From Methylovulum psychrotolerans (lineage in GTDB: Bacteria > Pseudomonadota > Gammaproteobacteria > Methylococcales > Methylomonadaceae): DNA of 64,000 nt. Both the position numbers and the translations under genes were made by a program. Positions 1-6,981 of this stretch are shown here, piece by piece. The stretch is from positions 212,062 to 276,061 of the forward strand of contig NZ_PGFZ01000007.1 in assembly GCF_002923755.1 (NCBI RefSeq), read 5' to 3'. How positions within the stretch are numbered: the stretch's first letter is position 1; every line of letters starts with the position of its first letter. The notes beneath the pieces were generated by a model. The model searched no databases. It saw nothing but the letters and a program-made list of their open reading frames with translations, and was not told where the DNA came from.

Positions 1-2
1 AT

Positions 3-767
3 CTGTTATCTGATGTAACCCCTGCTTTAATCGGGCAATGCCGCGATGAATTAGCCGCTGGTACAACATGCCGTGGCACACAGCGAAGCCCTGCCACTGT
101 AGTTCGCTACATGGCGGCGTTAAGCAGTGCGTTTACGGAGGCGGTAAAGGAATGGGGGTGGCTGGAAGATTCACCTATGCGGAAAGTTACCAAGCCCACC
201 GAATCAGATGGACGAGTCCGCTGTCTGGACGATGACGAACGCGCCAGATTATTGGCCGCTTGCCAAGCTTCCAGCAACAAACAGCTTTACCTATGCGTGA
301 TATTGGCCTTATCCACCGGAATGCGGCAAGCTGAACTGATGGGTTTGAAATGGCCGGATGTGAACCTTAAAGACGGTTTTCTCATTTTGCACAAAACCAA
401 AAACGGTACACGGCGGCGGGTTCCTTTGGCAGGGCATGGGCTGGAACTGTTGCGTGAATACGGCAAAGTTAGGCGGCTAGATACCTCGCTATTATTCCCA
501 AGCAATATAGACCCGCTGAAACCATTGGATTTACGCACCCCTTGGGAAACGGCTCTAAGACGCGCCGAAATAGAGGATTTTAAATGGCATGACCTACGCC
601 ATTGCACCGCGTCTTATCTTGCCATGAACGGCGCGAGCTTGGCCGAAATAGCCGAAGTGTTGGGGCATAAGACCCTTGCGATGGTGAAACGGTACGCCCA
701 TTTGTCGGATGGGCATGTAAGCAATGTGGTTGCCTCAATGAACGCCAAAATATTCGGGGGCGTGTGA
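3..767 (+). CDS. Tyrosine recombinase/integrase (5' partial)
   Basis: Site-specific recombinase that would integrate and excise the mobile element downstream. The reading frame is open from the window edge, so the N-terminus is missing; the ATG at 111 is internal, because the 36 codons before it read as a plausible SAM-like core-binding domain. Counting from that ATG, the catalytic set is present: R72 in STGMRQAEL, K97 in TKNGT, H160-x-x-R163 in HDLRH, H186 in LGH and the nucleophile Y195 in KRYAHL. The C-terminus looks complete. The next gene overlaps its stop codon, so the two are probably co-transcribed. Family assignment is firm; whether it still acts cannot be judged. Confidence 0.93.
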   Translation: MLSDVTPALIGQCRDELAAGTTCRGTQRSPATVVRYMAALSSAFTEAVKEWGWLEDSPMRKVTKPTESDGRVRCLDDDERARLLAACQASSNKQLYLCVILALSTGMRQAELMGLKWPDVNLKDGFLILHKTKNGTRRRVPLAGHGLELLREYGKVRRLDTSLLFPSNIDPLKPLDLRTPWETALRRAEIEDFKWHDLRHCTASYLAMNGASLAEIAEVLGHKTLAMVKRYAHLSDGHVSNVVASMNAKIFGGV

Positions 768-2074
768 TGGCTATCAGTATGTTACCGCCACAATTGACGC
801 TTGAAGAAAAGGCATTGCGTAAAAAACTGGATGATAGGTTAAGCATCAAAGATATTGCCACCTTGCGCTACAGGGGCAACCAAAAATTGATCGACGACTA
901 CGCTTTTGAGATAGCGGAGGCTTGTTTGAAGCCGATGGGTATTGATTATTTTCACGAGGTGCGCCATTTTGATTGGCGGTGGCTGTGCGAACACCCCGAA
1001 CACAAGTTGCAGTTATTGTGTCCACTTGTAGGCTGTGATGATATTAAACATTTTTCTTTTAATCCTGAACGCGAACTGGACGAATTGCAGTTATTGTTAC
1101 CGCTTGTTGGCCGTGATGAGCTAAAACATCTTGTCTCTGAGAGTGACCTCTGTTCACCATTTGCCTTGGAAAGCGAATGGGAGGGAGACACGCACCCCAT
1201 GCCTGCCTTTAAATACAATGACACCTTATCGAGATATAAAAGGTTTTACTGTAACAATCGTGGGGAAAATGGCCGTGATTCAGACGCTTTTACTAAATAT
1301 CGGTGGGCTTATGCCAATGACGGACGGTGCAAGGTTTCAGCAAAAGAGTTTAAAAAATGGCTGGTTTCAAAACATGGCTGGCCTTTGCCACCCGATTGCT
1401 TGCTTAACAATTGGTTTGGGGCGGAGGCAATCCCTAAAGCTGATTTGATGCGGGTTAGTTATTACGGAGCCGGAACGTTAGTTTATACGGAATACTGGAT
1501 AGGAAGTCCTGAAGGAATCCGCACCGAAATGAGGCAAGGGGTGCGGAATGCCATTTATACATTATCACTTTCTGATGAGAAAATGTTAAGGGATGCTGGC
1601 AGAGTCAAAACAGCCCGTATTTTTCCAGAACACGGGGGCGGCCAATTATCGGAAAAAACTTTTGTTCACTTTGAATTAGACGAGCCGCATACTTTTACTG
1701 TTGCTGATATTGTTCAAGAAAACAATGGGTCGATAACAGAAGCAGTGAGGAATGGTGTTGCGATAACTCAAACCGTTAGCGACACAGGTAAAACTAAAAA
1801 GCCTAAATACCTAATTCCAAAAAAGCGTGACACTAACGAGCTATTAATCCTTATTTATAATATGTTTGAGTCTTATGGCCTAAAAGATGGAGACGAACGC
1901 GGAAAACACTCTGCCAAAACAGCTTGGGGCGAATTGGTTGCCAGTAAATTTAAAGATGGTTTGATAAGAAATATTGAAGGAGAACGAAAGTCGGCAATCA
2001 TTACGCTTAACGGCGGTACGGAAGTGGATTTTGACACGTTTTTACGGACATATAATCGGCGATTCAAGGCTTAA
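767..2074 (+). CDS. Hypothetical protein with an internal tandem repeat
   Basis: 435-residue protein of unknown function, not recognised as any family. A GTG at 764 would also start it; ATG 767 follows directly and overlaps the integrase stop (TGATG), suggesting translational coupling. Residues about 81-95 and 107-121 are two copies of one motif (LQLLCPLVG.DDIKH and LQLLLPLVG.DELKH), with an intact frame between them. The middle is rich in Trp, Tyr and Lys (KRFYCNN, KYRWAYAND, EFKKWLVSKHGWPLPPDCL). There is no signal peptide or membrane helix, so it is probably cytoplasmic. A strong terminator follows, closing an integrase-plus-one transcription unit. A DNA-binding or element-specific role is only a guess from position. 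Confidence 0.8.
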   Translation: MAISMLPPQLTLEEKALRKKLDDRLSIKDIATLRYRGNQKLIDDYAFEIAEACLKPMGIDYFHEVRHFDWRWLCEHPEHKLQLLCPLVGCDDIKHFSFNPERELDELQLLLPLVGRDELKHLVSESDLCSPFALESEWEGDTHPMPAFKYNDTLSRYKRFYCNNRGENGRDSDAFTKYRWAYANDGRCKVSAKEFKKWLVSKHGWPLPPDCLLNNWFGAEAIPKADLMRVSYYGAGTLVYTEYWIGSPEGIRTEMRQGVRNAIYTLSLSDEKMLRDAGRVKTARIFPEHGGGQLSEKTFVHFELDEPHTFTVADIVQENNGSITEAVRNGVAITQTVSDTGKTKKPKYLIPKKRDTNELLILIYNMFESYGLKDGDERGKHSAKTAWGELVASKFKDGLIRNIEGERKSAIITLNGGTEVDFDTFLRTYNRRFKA

Positions 2075-2085
2075 ACTCTAAACAC

Positions 2086-2114
2086 AAAAAAACCGACTTA
2101 ATGTCGGTTTTTTT
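2086..2114 (+). terminator. Intrinsic terminator after the integrase unit
   Basis: A perfect 12-bp inverted repeat (2086-2097 with 2103-2114, core CCGAC/GTCGG extended by A/T pairs) with a 5-nt loop ends in a run of seven T. The A-run on the left arm lets it work on either strand. Confidence 0.85.
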
Positions 2115-2267
2115 ATGCCAAAAAGAACGCTAAGCGACACTAATAACGCACTAATGGCAACTAACAGGCACTAAGAACATATTAAAAATCATCTATTTAT
2201 ACTGGCAACATCATTGGCGACAACAGCTAATGACAAACCTTATCAGTCAATAAATGATGGTGAACTT

Positions 2268-2510
2268 ATGAACGAACAAAGCAATTTATCAACTGAACAG
2301 CAAGCGACCTTATACAGTTACTTAACGGTCAATCAGTTTTGTGAAAAACACAAAGCTTTCAAGATTGGCGGGGTTAGGAGCCAGATATTCAACCAAGAAA
2401 CCAACGGCCTAAAAAAATCTGGCGCGATTGTCCGCAATGGGCGGCGTGTCCTTATCAATGAGCCAAAATATTTCACTTGGCTGGAATTAGGCAATCAAGG
2501 AGGCAAATAA
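2268..2510 (+). CDS. Small helix-turn-helix/excisionase-like protein
   Basis: 80-residue protein counted from ATG 2268. A longer frame from TTG 2214 exists, but its extra 18 residues have no visible ribosome site or domain. The body (LTVNQFCEKHKAF, SGAIVRNGRRVLINEPKYFTWLE) has the layout of AlpA/excisionase-like wHTH proteins: a short helix-turn-helix, an Arg-rich wing and a closing segment resembling the common VLI-(D/N)-x-x-K-(F/Y) end. Such proteins set excision or early transcription in integrative elements. The stop TAA shares a base with the next ATG (TAATG), so the genes are coupled. The DNA-binding role is inferred from fold-like pattern and context. Confidence 0.7.
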   Translation: MNEQSNLSTEQQATLYSYLTVNQFCEKHKAFKIGGVRSQIFNQETNGLKKSGAIVRNGRRVLINEPKYFTWLELGNQGGK

Positions 2511-2941
2511 TGATTGTCTCTCAAGTTATCCGCGATAACCGCCGCCATATCACCCGCGCCGATTACAACGACACCAAACCCCTGTTAGGTTCGGAAAACG
2601 CGCTTCTTCCTAAGGTTTGCAGCCTTCAAGCAAGGGCGTTAAGGCGAATGCTACCGACTGGCTTAACGCTATCCCACCGTGAATTTGATTCTGCATCTTG
2701 CAGCTACCGCTTGGGCGGTTATATCGACAAGTTACGCGATAAGGGGTGGCCGATTGTAAATCATGACGAAACGGCATTAACACAAGATATTGTACGCCGC
2801 ACCGCAACCTTTACCCGTTACGAACTGTTTGCAGAATTCACGCCGGAATTGGCGGAGAGGGTGGCGGCATTTTGTAAGGCCGTTGATAGTCTTGAAGCGA
2901 GGGCGGCGGCAACCGCCCAAGCAAAGAGGGGTAAGCAATGA
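2510..2941 (+). CDS. Hypothetical element protein, winged-helix-like
   Basis: 143 residues from ATG 2510, preceded at a good distance by an AAGGAGG ribosome site (2498-2504); the longer frame starting at 2477 lies inside the previous gene and is rejected. The middle (LQARALRRMLPTGLTLSHREF followed by YRLGGYIDKLRDKGWPI) reads like a winged helix: a short helix, the start of a recognition helix, and a beta wing ending in GWPI. This arrangement is common in phage regulators placed before replication genes. The C-terminal 40 residues are Ala/Arg-rich helix. The stop overlaps the next start (ATGA). Function unknown; DNA binding is a moderate inference. Confidence 0.72.
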   Translation: MIVSQVIRDNRRHITRADYNDTKPLLGSENALLPKVCSLQARALRRMLPTGLTLSHREFDSASCSYRLGGYIDKLRDKGWPIVNHDETALTQDIVRRTATFTRYELFAEFTPELAERVAAFCKAVDSLEARAAATAQAKRGKQ

Positions 2942-3036
2942 AACTTAGACAGCAGGGCTATATTAAACGTATGGCCCTTAATTTAAAAGCGGATTTTATC
3001 CGCCTAACCGTTTGGCTATTGATGGCTAAGGGGTAA
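2938..3036 (+). CDS. 32-residue microprotein in the replication operon
   Basis: An ATG overlapping the preceding stop (ATGA at 2938-2941) opens a 32-codon frame that ends two bases before the ATG of the replication gene at 3039. The product is basic at the N-terminus (MKLRQQGYIKRM) with a short hydrophobic stretch (LTVWLLMA) near the end. Its exact fit between two genes, with overlap on one side and a 2-bp gap on the other, suggests it is translated. It may serve mainly to carry ribosomes from one gene to the next. No family recognised. Confidence 0.5.
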   Translation: MKLRQQGYIKRMALNLKADFIRLTVWLLMAKG

Positions 3037-3038
3037 TT

Positions 3039-5114
3039 ATGGACAGCAAACTTGCCGCGTTATGCGCGGCGGGTTTGTCGCTGGTGGCAATCCCACCGAT
3101 TAACGGCAAGCCCACCAAAGCCCCCCGAAAAGGCTGGAACAGGCCGCGTAGCCCTGAAAACCCGAATGGCTACTCTAGCAGCCCCGATGCTTTTATTGGT
3201 TGTGACGACTATAATTTTGGCCTATATCACAGCGCAAGCGGCACGTTAGCCCTTGACTTGGATGATGTGGAACTGACACTTAAGGGGTTTAATGAACTGA
3301 CCGACAACCAACCCCAAGACTGGTTAGAAAATGAAAACCGCCTCGAAATCAAAAGCTCCAAGGCCAACAGGGGCAAACTGATTTTTAAGCTTCCCCAAGG
3401 CTTTGCATGGCCGAATTTACAGCAATTTAAATCCCAAGGCGTGATGGTGTTTGAATTGCGTTGTGGCAATTGCCAAGACGTGATTTTAGGGCGACACCCC
3501 GAAGGCGGCAATTATGAGCTGATAGGCGACCCCGCGAATATCCCGCCGGCCCCTGATGTGTTGCTGGACATACTACAGCACCCGGCAGACTGGAAAAAGT
3601 GCTTTGATTCTGTCCTAGGTATCGGCACGAAACCGCCCAAAGCCGCGCCACGACAGCCAAGGCAAGGCGAAAATATAGCGGGTATGCGTGACCCCATAAG
3701 GGGATTTAACCAAGCTTTTAGCGTGGATGCCGTGCTTGTCCGCAACGGTTACAAGCCCGCCGGAAAAGACCGATACATCAGGCCGGGCAGCGGATCGAAA
3801 GCACCCGGCGCGGTGATTATGCGCAATTGTGCCGATGGCGTGGAACGCGTCTATTCCCACAGCGGCGATGACCTTAACGATGGTTTTGCCCATGACGCTT
3901 TCGATTGTTCCCGTTTGCTGGAACACGGCGGCGATTGGGCGGCGGCGTTAAGGTGGAATGCTGACATAACCAAACACAACCAACGGCTCTTTATGCAAGA
4001 ACAGGCCAAAGACGCGCCACAATCACAAGGGGAAGGAAGCCCAAAGCCACCCTTTACCCTTGCCCAATTTTCCCTAAAAGGTCGTTCCAACGAAATGGAG
4101 AAAAAAATGTTAGCCGATAAATTTGTCTTAGGCCATATTGCCATTTATGGGCAGGCCACCGCCATTTACGCCAAACCCAACACGGGTAAAACCTTGCTTA
4201 CCCTTTGGTTGCTTATCCAAGCTATCGGGGAGGGGGCCATTGAAGGCGCGGATATTTTTTATATTAACGCCGATGACGATTACAAGGGCTTGGTTGAAAA
4301 GCTAAAGCTGGCTGAACGGCATGGTTTCCACATGCTTGCGCCGGGGCATGGCGGCTTTGACACCAAGGCGTTTTTGCTCTATGTCCAAACGATGATTAAG
4401 GAAGACACCGCCCACGGGCAAATTATCATCCTCGACACGCTGAAAAAATTCACCGATTTGATGGACAAAAAAACCTCCACCGAATTTATGCGCGTAGGTA
4501 GGGCGTTTGTCGCCAACGGCGGCACGTTGATTTTATTGGCGCATACCAATAAGAACCGTGACGGAGAGGGCAAGGTGGTTTTTGGCGGCACGTCCGATAT
4601 TGTGGACGACGTTGATTGCGCCTATACGCTGGACGAGGTGGGCAGCGCACAGGGCAAAAAAAGCGTGTTGTTTGAGAATATCAAGGCGCGGGGCGATGTT
4701 GACAGCGAGGCGGGTTACACCTACTCGACCGCACAGGGGCAAACCTATGAACAGCGGTTAAACTCAATCGAATCGCTGGACAAGACCACGGCGGAACAGG
4801 CCAAACAGGAACGCCGGACAAATGAGCAAATGGAAAAAGACCGGCCCGTTATCAGTGCCATACTGGAAGCCCTCGAACAGGGCGACACCCTCAAAACCGA
4901 CTTGGTGGACGACGCGCACCGGAACGGCGGCTTTAGCAAGGCACAGGTTAACAAGGTGCTTGCCGCCTACACGGGCAGCGATTACGGCAAAGGCCACCGC
5001 TGGTATATCGTGCCGGGTAACAGAAACGCCAAAACCTATTCGGCCTTGGATCAGGGGCGGGGCGGACAAACAACGGCGGACGAATACCGCGCCGCCACAC
5101 AGGGCGGACACTGA
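3039..5114 (+). CDS. Bifunctional primase-polymerase / RecA-fold replicative helicase
   Basis: 691-residue replication protein of the mobile element. The N-terminal 180 residues match the archaeo-eukaryotic prim-pol pattern: metal-site acidic residues in ALDLDD (D73, D75, D76) and a histidine in GRHPEGGNY (about H153). Residues 365-520 form a RecA/RepA-like hexameric helicase ATPase: Walker A AKPNTGKT (378-385), Walker B QIIILDT (461-467), then LILLAHTNK (about 497-505) typical of RepA-type AAA_25 proteins. The remaining C-terminus is charged and may hold a small DNA-binding domain. The gene is last in a tight cluster and is followed by an origin-like repeat region, as in P4-like and plasmid-like elements. 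Function is solid by family, origin partner inferred. Confidence 0.9.
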   Translation: MDSKLAALCAAGLSLVAIPPINGKPTKAPRKGWNRPRSPENPNGYSSSPDAFIGCDDYNFGLYHSASGTLALDLDDVELTLKGFNELTDNQPQDWLENENRLEIKSSKANRGKLIFKLPQGFAWPNLQQFKSQGVMVFELRCGNCQDVILGRHPEGGNYELIGDPANIPPAPDVLLDILQHPADWKKCFDSVLGIGTKPPKAAPRQPRQGENIAGMRDPIRGFNQAFSVDAVLVRNGYKPAGKDRYIRPGSGSKAPGAVIMRNCADGVERVYSHSGDDLNDGFAHDAFDCSRLLEHGGDWAAALRWNADITKHNQRLFMQEQAKDAPQSQGEGSPKPPFTLAQFSLKGRSNEMEKKMLADKFVLGHIAIYGQATAIYAKPNTGKTLLTLWLLIQAIGEGAIEGADIFYINADDDYKGLVEKLKLAERHGFHMLAPGHGGFDTKAFLLYVQTMIKEDTAHGQIIILDTLKKFTDLMDKKTSTEFMRVGRAFVANGGTLILLAHTNKNRDGEGKVVFGGTSDIVDDVDCAYTLDEVGSAQGKKSVLFENIKARGDVDSEAGYTYSTAQGQTYEQRLNSIESLDKTTAEQAKQERRTNEQMEKDRPVISAILEALEQGDTLKTDLVDDAHRNGGFSKAQVNKVLAAYTGSDYGKGHRWYIVPGNRNAKTYSALDQGRGGQTTADEYRAATQGGH

Positions 5115-5305
5115 AAAATAGGGGGGGTGTCTGAAAAACTGAAAAATTGGAAAACTGAAAACGGGATTTACTGATTTTAGCCAGTCTTGGGGCGTGTTCA
5201 TGCCCTACAGGCCGCGCCGTTGCTTAAACCGTCTAAACTTTCTAAAAATGCTAATTATCCTAAACTTTCTAATTTTTTAACTTTCAGACACACCCCCCCT
5301 ATTTT
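5115..5305. other. Repeat-rich noncoding region, candidate element replication origin
   Basis: Directly after the primase-helicase gene lies a non-coding block bounded by a long inverted repeat: AAATAGGGGGGGTGTCTGAAA at 5116-5136, and its complement at 5282-5305, differing by a 2-bp insertion. Inside are two exact direct repeats CTAAACTTTCTAA (5233-5245 and 5260-5272, 27-bp spacing) in AT-rich sequence, and CTGAAAA repeated at 5111, 5131, 5139 and about 5154. Iteron-like repeats plus AT-rich DNA beside a replication initiator are typical of origins. Origin function is inferred; the repeats are seen directly. Confidence 0.5.
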
Positions 5306-5377
5306 GCAAGACAGCTAAAAAACCACTTTTTTAACCCGCCTATAGGGAATGACAGGCGGCTTTCGGAGATATAAAAA

Positions 5378-5569
5378 ATGGGCAACGATGCCGCCTTATG
5401 CGGGGCGAAAAAAGCCAACGGGGAACCGTGCAGGTCAAAAGCGGTTTACCGGAACGGGCGTTGTAAATTTCATGGCGGATTAAGTACAGGCCCCAAGACG
5501 GCGGAGGGCAAGGCCAAATCGGCACTAAACGGCCTTTGCCCGAAGCAAAGACATGTAACGGCAAGATAA
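5378..5569 (+). CDS. HGGxSTGP-motif small protein
   Basis: 63-residue basic protein with the phage/element motif CGAKKANGEPCRSKAV followed by a histidine zinc-like centre (CKFHGG) and STGPKTAEGKAKSALNG. The two cysteines, later cysteine and histidine suggest a small zinc-binding fold. Proteins with this HGGxSTGPKT motif occur in many prophages and integrative elements and resemble the N-terminal part of small terminase-like DNA binders, but their role is not known. ATG 5378 follows GGAGATATAAAAA (ribosome site GGAG). It is the last recognisable gene before the element end. Confidence 0.8.
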   Translation: MGNDAALCGAKKANGEPCRSKAVYRNGRCKFHGGLSTGPKTAEGKAKSALNGLCPKQRHVTAR

Positions 5570-6138
5570 GCCCAAGATTTTGCGAATTACGGCGCGTTTT
5601 TAACAGAACCAAGACACGCACATTTAAGGCATGGTTCAAGGCGCACACCCAGACTGGCTAAACGCTTGCCCAACAGGCGACAATGTGAGGATTTGTTAGC
5701 AGGAAATGCCCTGCCCGTGGAGATAAGAAGCGGAAACCCTAAGGGGGAGGGGGGGGCAGTGTGATAATGTAACAACTAGGCTGGATAAGACTGAAAAACC
5801 GCTTTTATGAGGCCATTTACGGCCATTTGTGAACATACCCCATGCAAGGCAACGTCAAGCGTTTTTTTAGCCCAAAAGGCCACGGAAAACTTGAAGCCCC
5901 AGAATGGAAAAGTCCGGCATTTTAGGCCATTTGTGAATATACCTCATGGCTCATAGATGCCGATGATTAGCGATACCCTGAGAAAACCCTAAGGATTCTT
6001 TTAACCCACTCCAGATAAACGCCGCTTTCGGGCGGCTTTTTTGTGCCTGAATTAGGCAAGGGGTGCGGCCTTATTGTGGATTGTTGCCGTGTTTTATTTT
6101 GAACTGCGACAAAATTGCGACATTTTTTATTTTAGGGC
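5570..6138. other. Gene-poor right end of the mobile element
   Basis: No convincing gene. It contains an imperfect 24-bp direct repeat, GGCCATTTGTGAA(C/T)ATACC(C/T)CATG, at 5821-5844 and 5925-5948; a terminator-like hairpin at 6021-6042; and two copies of TGCGACA 11 bp apart (6105-6111, 6116-6122), about one helical turn, close to the tRNA-Asn 3' end. Such paired repeats next to a tRNA often are integrase or excisionase binding sites. The attachment site itself cannot be confirmed because the other end of the element lies outside the window. Confidence 0.4.
6021..6042 (+). terminator. Terminator-like hairpin
   Basis: GCCGC (6021-6025) pairs with GCGGC (6032-6036) around a TTCG-containing loop and is followed by six T. 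It is placed to end element transcripts on the + strand before the tRNA cluster. Confidence 0.65.
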
Positions 6139-6171
6139 AAAAAAAAGGCTTAGATTTTACTCTAAGCCTTT
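6139..6171 (-). terminator. Terminator of the csrA-tRNA unit
   Basis: Perfect 11-bp stem AAAGGCTTAGA/TCTAAGCCTTT (6144-6154 with 6161-6171) and a 6-nt loop. On the minus strand it is followed by eight T. It lies 9 bp beyond the tRNA-Asn 3' end, so it closes the csrA/tRNA transcript. Confidence 0.85.
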
Positions 6172-6179
6172 GGTTTACT

Positions 6180-6255
6180 TGGCTCCCCCGGACGGGCTCG
6201 AACCGCCGACCTAGTGATTAACAGTCACCCGCTCTACCGACTGAGCTACAGGGGA
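6180..6255 (-). tRNA. tRNA-Asn (GTT)
   Basis: A 76-nt cloverleaf with encoded CCA. The acceptor stem TCCCCTG/CGGGGGA pairs fully with one G-T wobble; discriminator G; the anticodon loop reads CTGTTAA, giving GTT for asparagine. It is the last of three tRNA genes running from csrA towards the mobile element. Its 3' end faces the element and is a plausible integration site. Confidence 0.95.
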
Positions 6256-6270
6256 TTAAACTTTTATGAG

Positions 6271-6347
6271 TGGCGCGCCCGGAGAGATTCGAACTCCCGA
6301 CCGATCGGTTCGTAGCCGATTACTCTATCCAGCTGAGCTACGGGCGC
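6271..6347 (-). tRNA. tRNA-Arg (ACG)
   Basis: A 77-nt cloverleaf with encoded CCA. Acceptor GCGCCCG/CGGGCGC pairs perfectly; the anticodon stem ATCGG/CCGAT encloses CTACGAA, anticodon ACG. The A34 would be deaminated to inosine to read CGU, CGC and CGA. The order csrA, tRNA-Ser, tRNA-Arg is the conserved gammaproteobacterial arrangement. Confidence 0.95.
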
Positions 6348-6419
6348 GTTGTGTTGAGCTAGTTATTATCTTGTAAGTTAATTTTGATGTCAAGAAATTT
6401 TTAAAAAAATTTTGAATTT

Positions 6420-6511
6420 TGGCGGAGAGAGAGGGATTCGAACCCTCGATGGGAGTTAAAGCCCATACTCCCTTAGCAGGGGAGCGCCTTCAGCCTCTCG
6501 GCCATCCCTCC
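6420..6511 (-). tRNA. tRNA-Ser (GCT)
   Basis: A 92-nt class II tRNA with a long variable arm and encoded CCA. Acceptor GGAGGGA/TCTCTCC has one wobble pair; anticodon loop CTGCTAA gives GCT, serine AGC/AGU. It begins 10 bp after the csrA stop, so it can be processed from the csrA transcript. Confidence 0.95.
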
Positions 6512-6521
6512 TGAAACTGTT

Positions 6522-6710
6522 TTACTCAGAACCAGCTGACTCTGCTTGTTCTTTTTTTATTCTTTCGTAAATTTCTTCTCTGTGTACAGAGACGTCTTTC
6601 GGTGCATTGACACCTATGCGAACCTGGTTCCCTTTGACTCCAAGGACAGTAACCGTCACTTCGTCACCAATCATTAAAGTTTCCCCTACTCGGCGAGTCA
6701 GTATAAGCAT
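6522..6710 (-). CDS. csrA: Carbon storage regulator CsrA
   Basis: 62-residue post-transcriptional regulator that binds GGA motifs in mRNA leaders and controls translation and stability, normally titrated by CsrB/RsmY-type small RNAs. The sequence is canonical: [16 protein letters not shown], the central [30 protein letters not shown] with the RNA-contacting Arg and the VHREEI element. Start ATG 6710 is preceded by GGGAGAA. The downstream tRNA-Ser and tRNA-Arg are in the usual order on the same strand; alaS, which precedes csrA in enterobacteria, is absent here. No CsrB-like RNA was seen in the window. Confidence 0.98.
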   Translation of the reverse strand: MLILTRRVGETLMIGDEVTVTVLGVKGNQVRIGVNAPKDVSVHREEIYERIKKEQAESAGSE

Positions 6711-6981
6711 GGCTTCTCCCTAATGTAATTAAAAACTCACTGTTTCTTACACAGCATCCAACTTACGGGGATCATGATACCAGTTTTTTGGCTAAATAAG
6801 AAACAAAACCTGTGCAAAATTGTTTTGGCAGGGGTCTGAAGACGGCATGATTTATGCGATTTTGTTTCATATTCATGAAATTGAGGCAATTTGGCGCGGG
6901 CAAAAAAATGTGCGCCAGTTATCAAATTTTGCCGCATTCAGGCTACAATGGTCGCTTTTAAACTGTAGAAAAAGCGAAAAG

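Noticed and set aside
6833..6847. TCTGAAGACGGCATG at 6833 and 40446 as a Neisseria-like DNA uptake sequence
   Set aside because: It is close to, but not the same as, the uptake sequence, and only two copies were found by eye.
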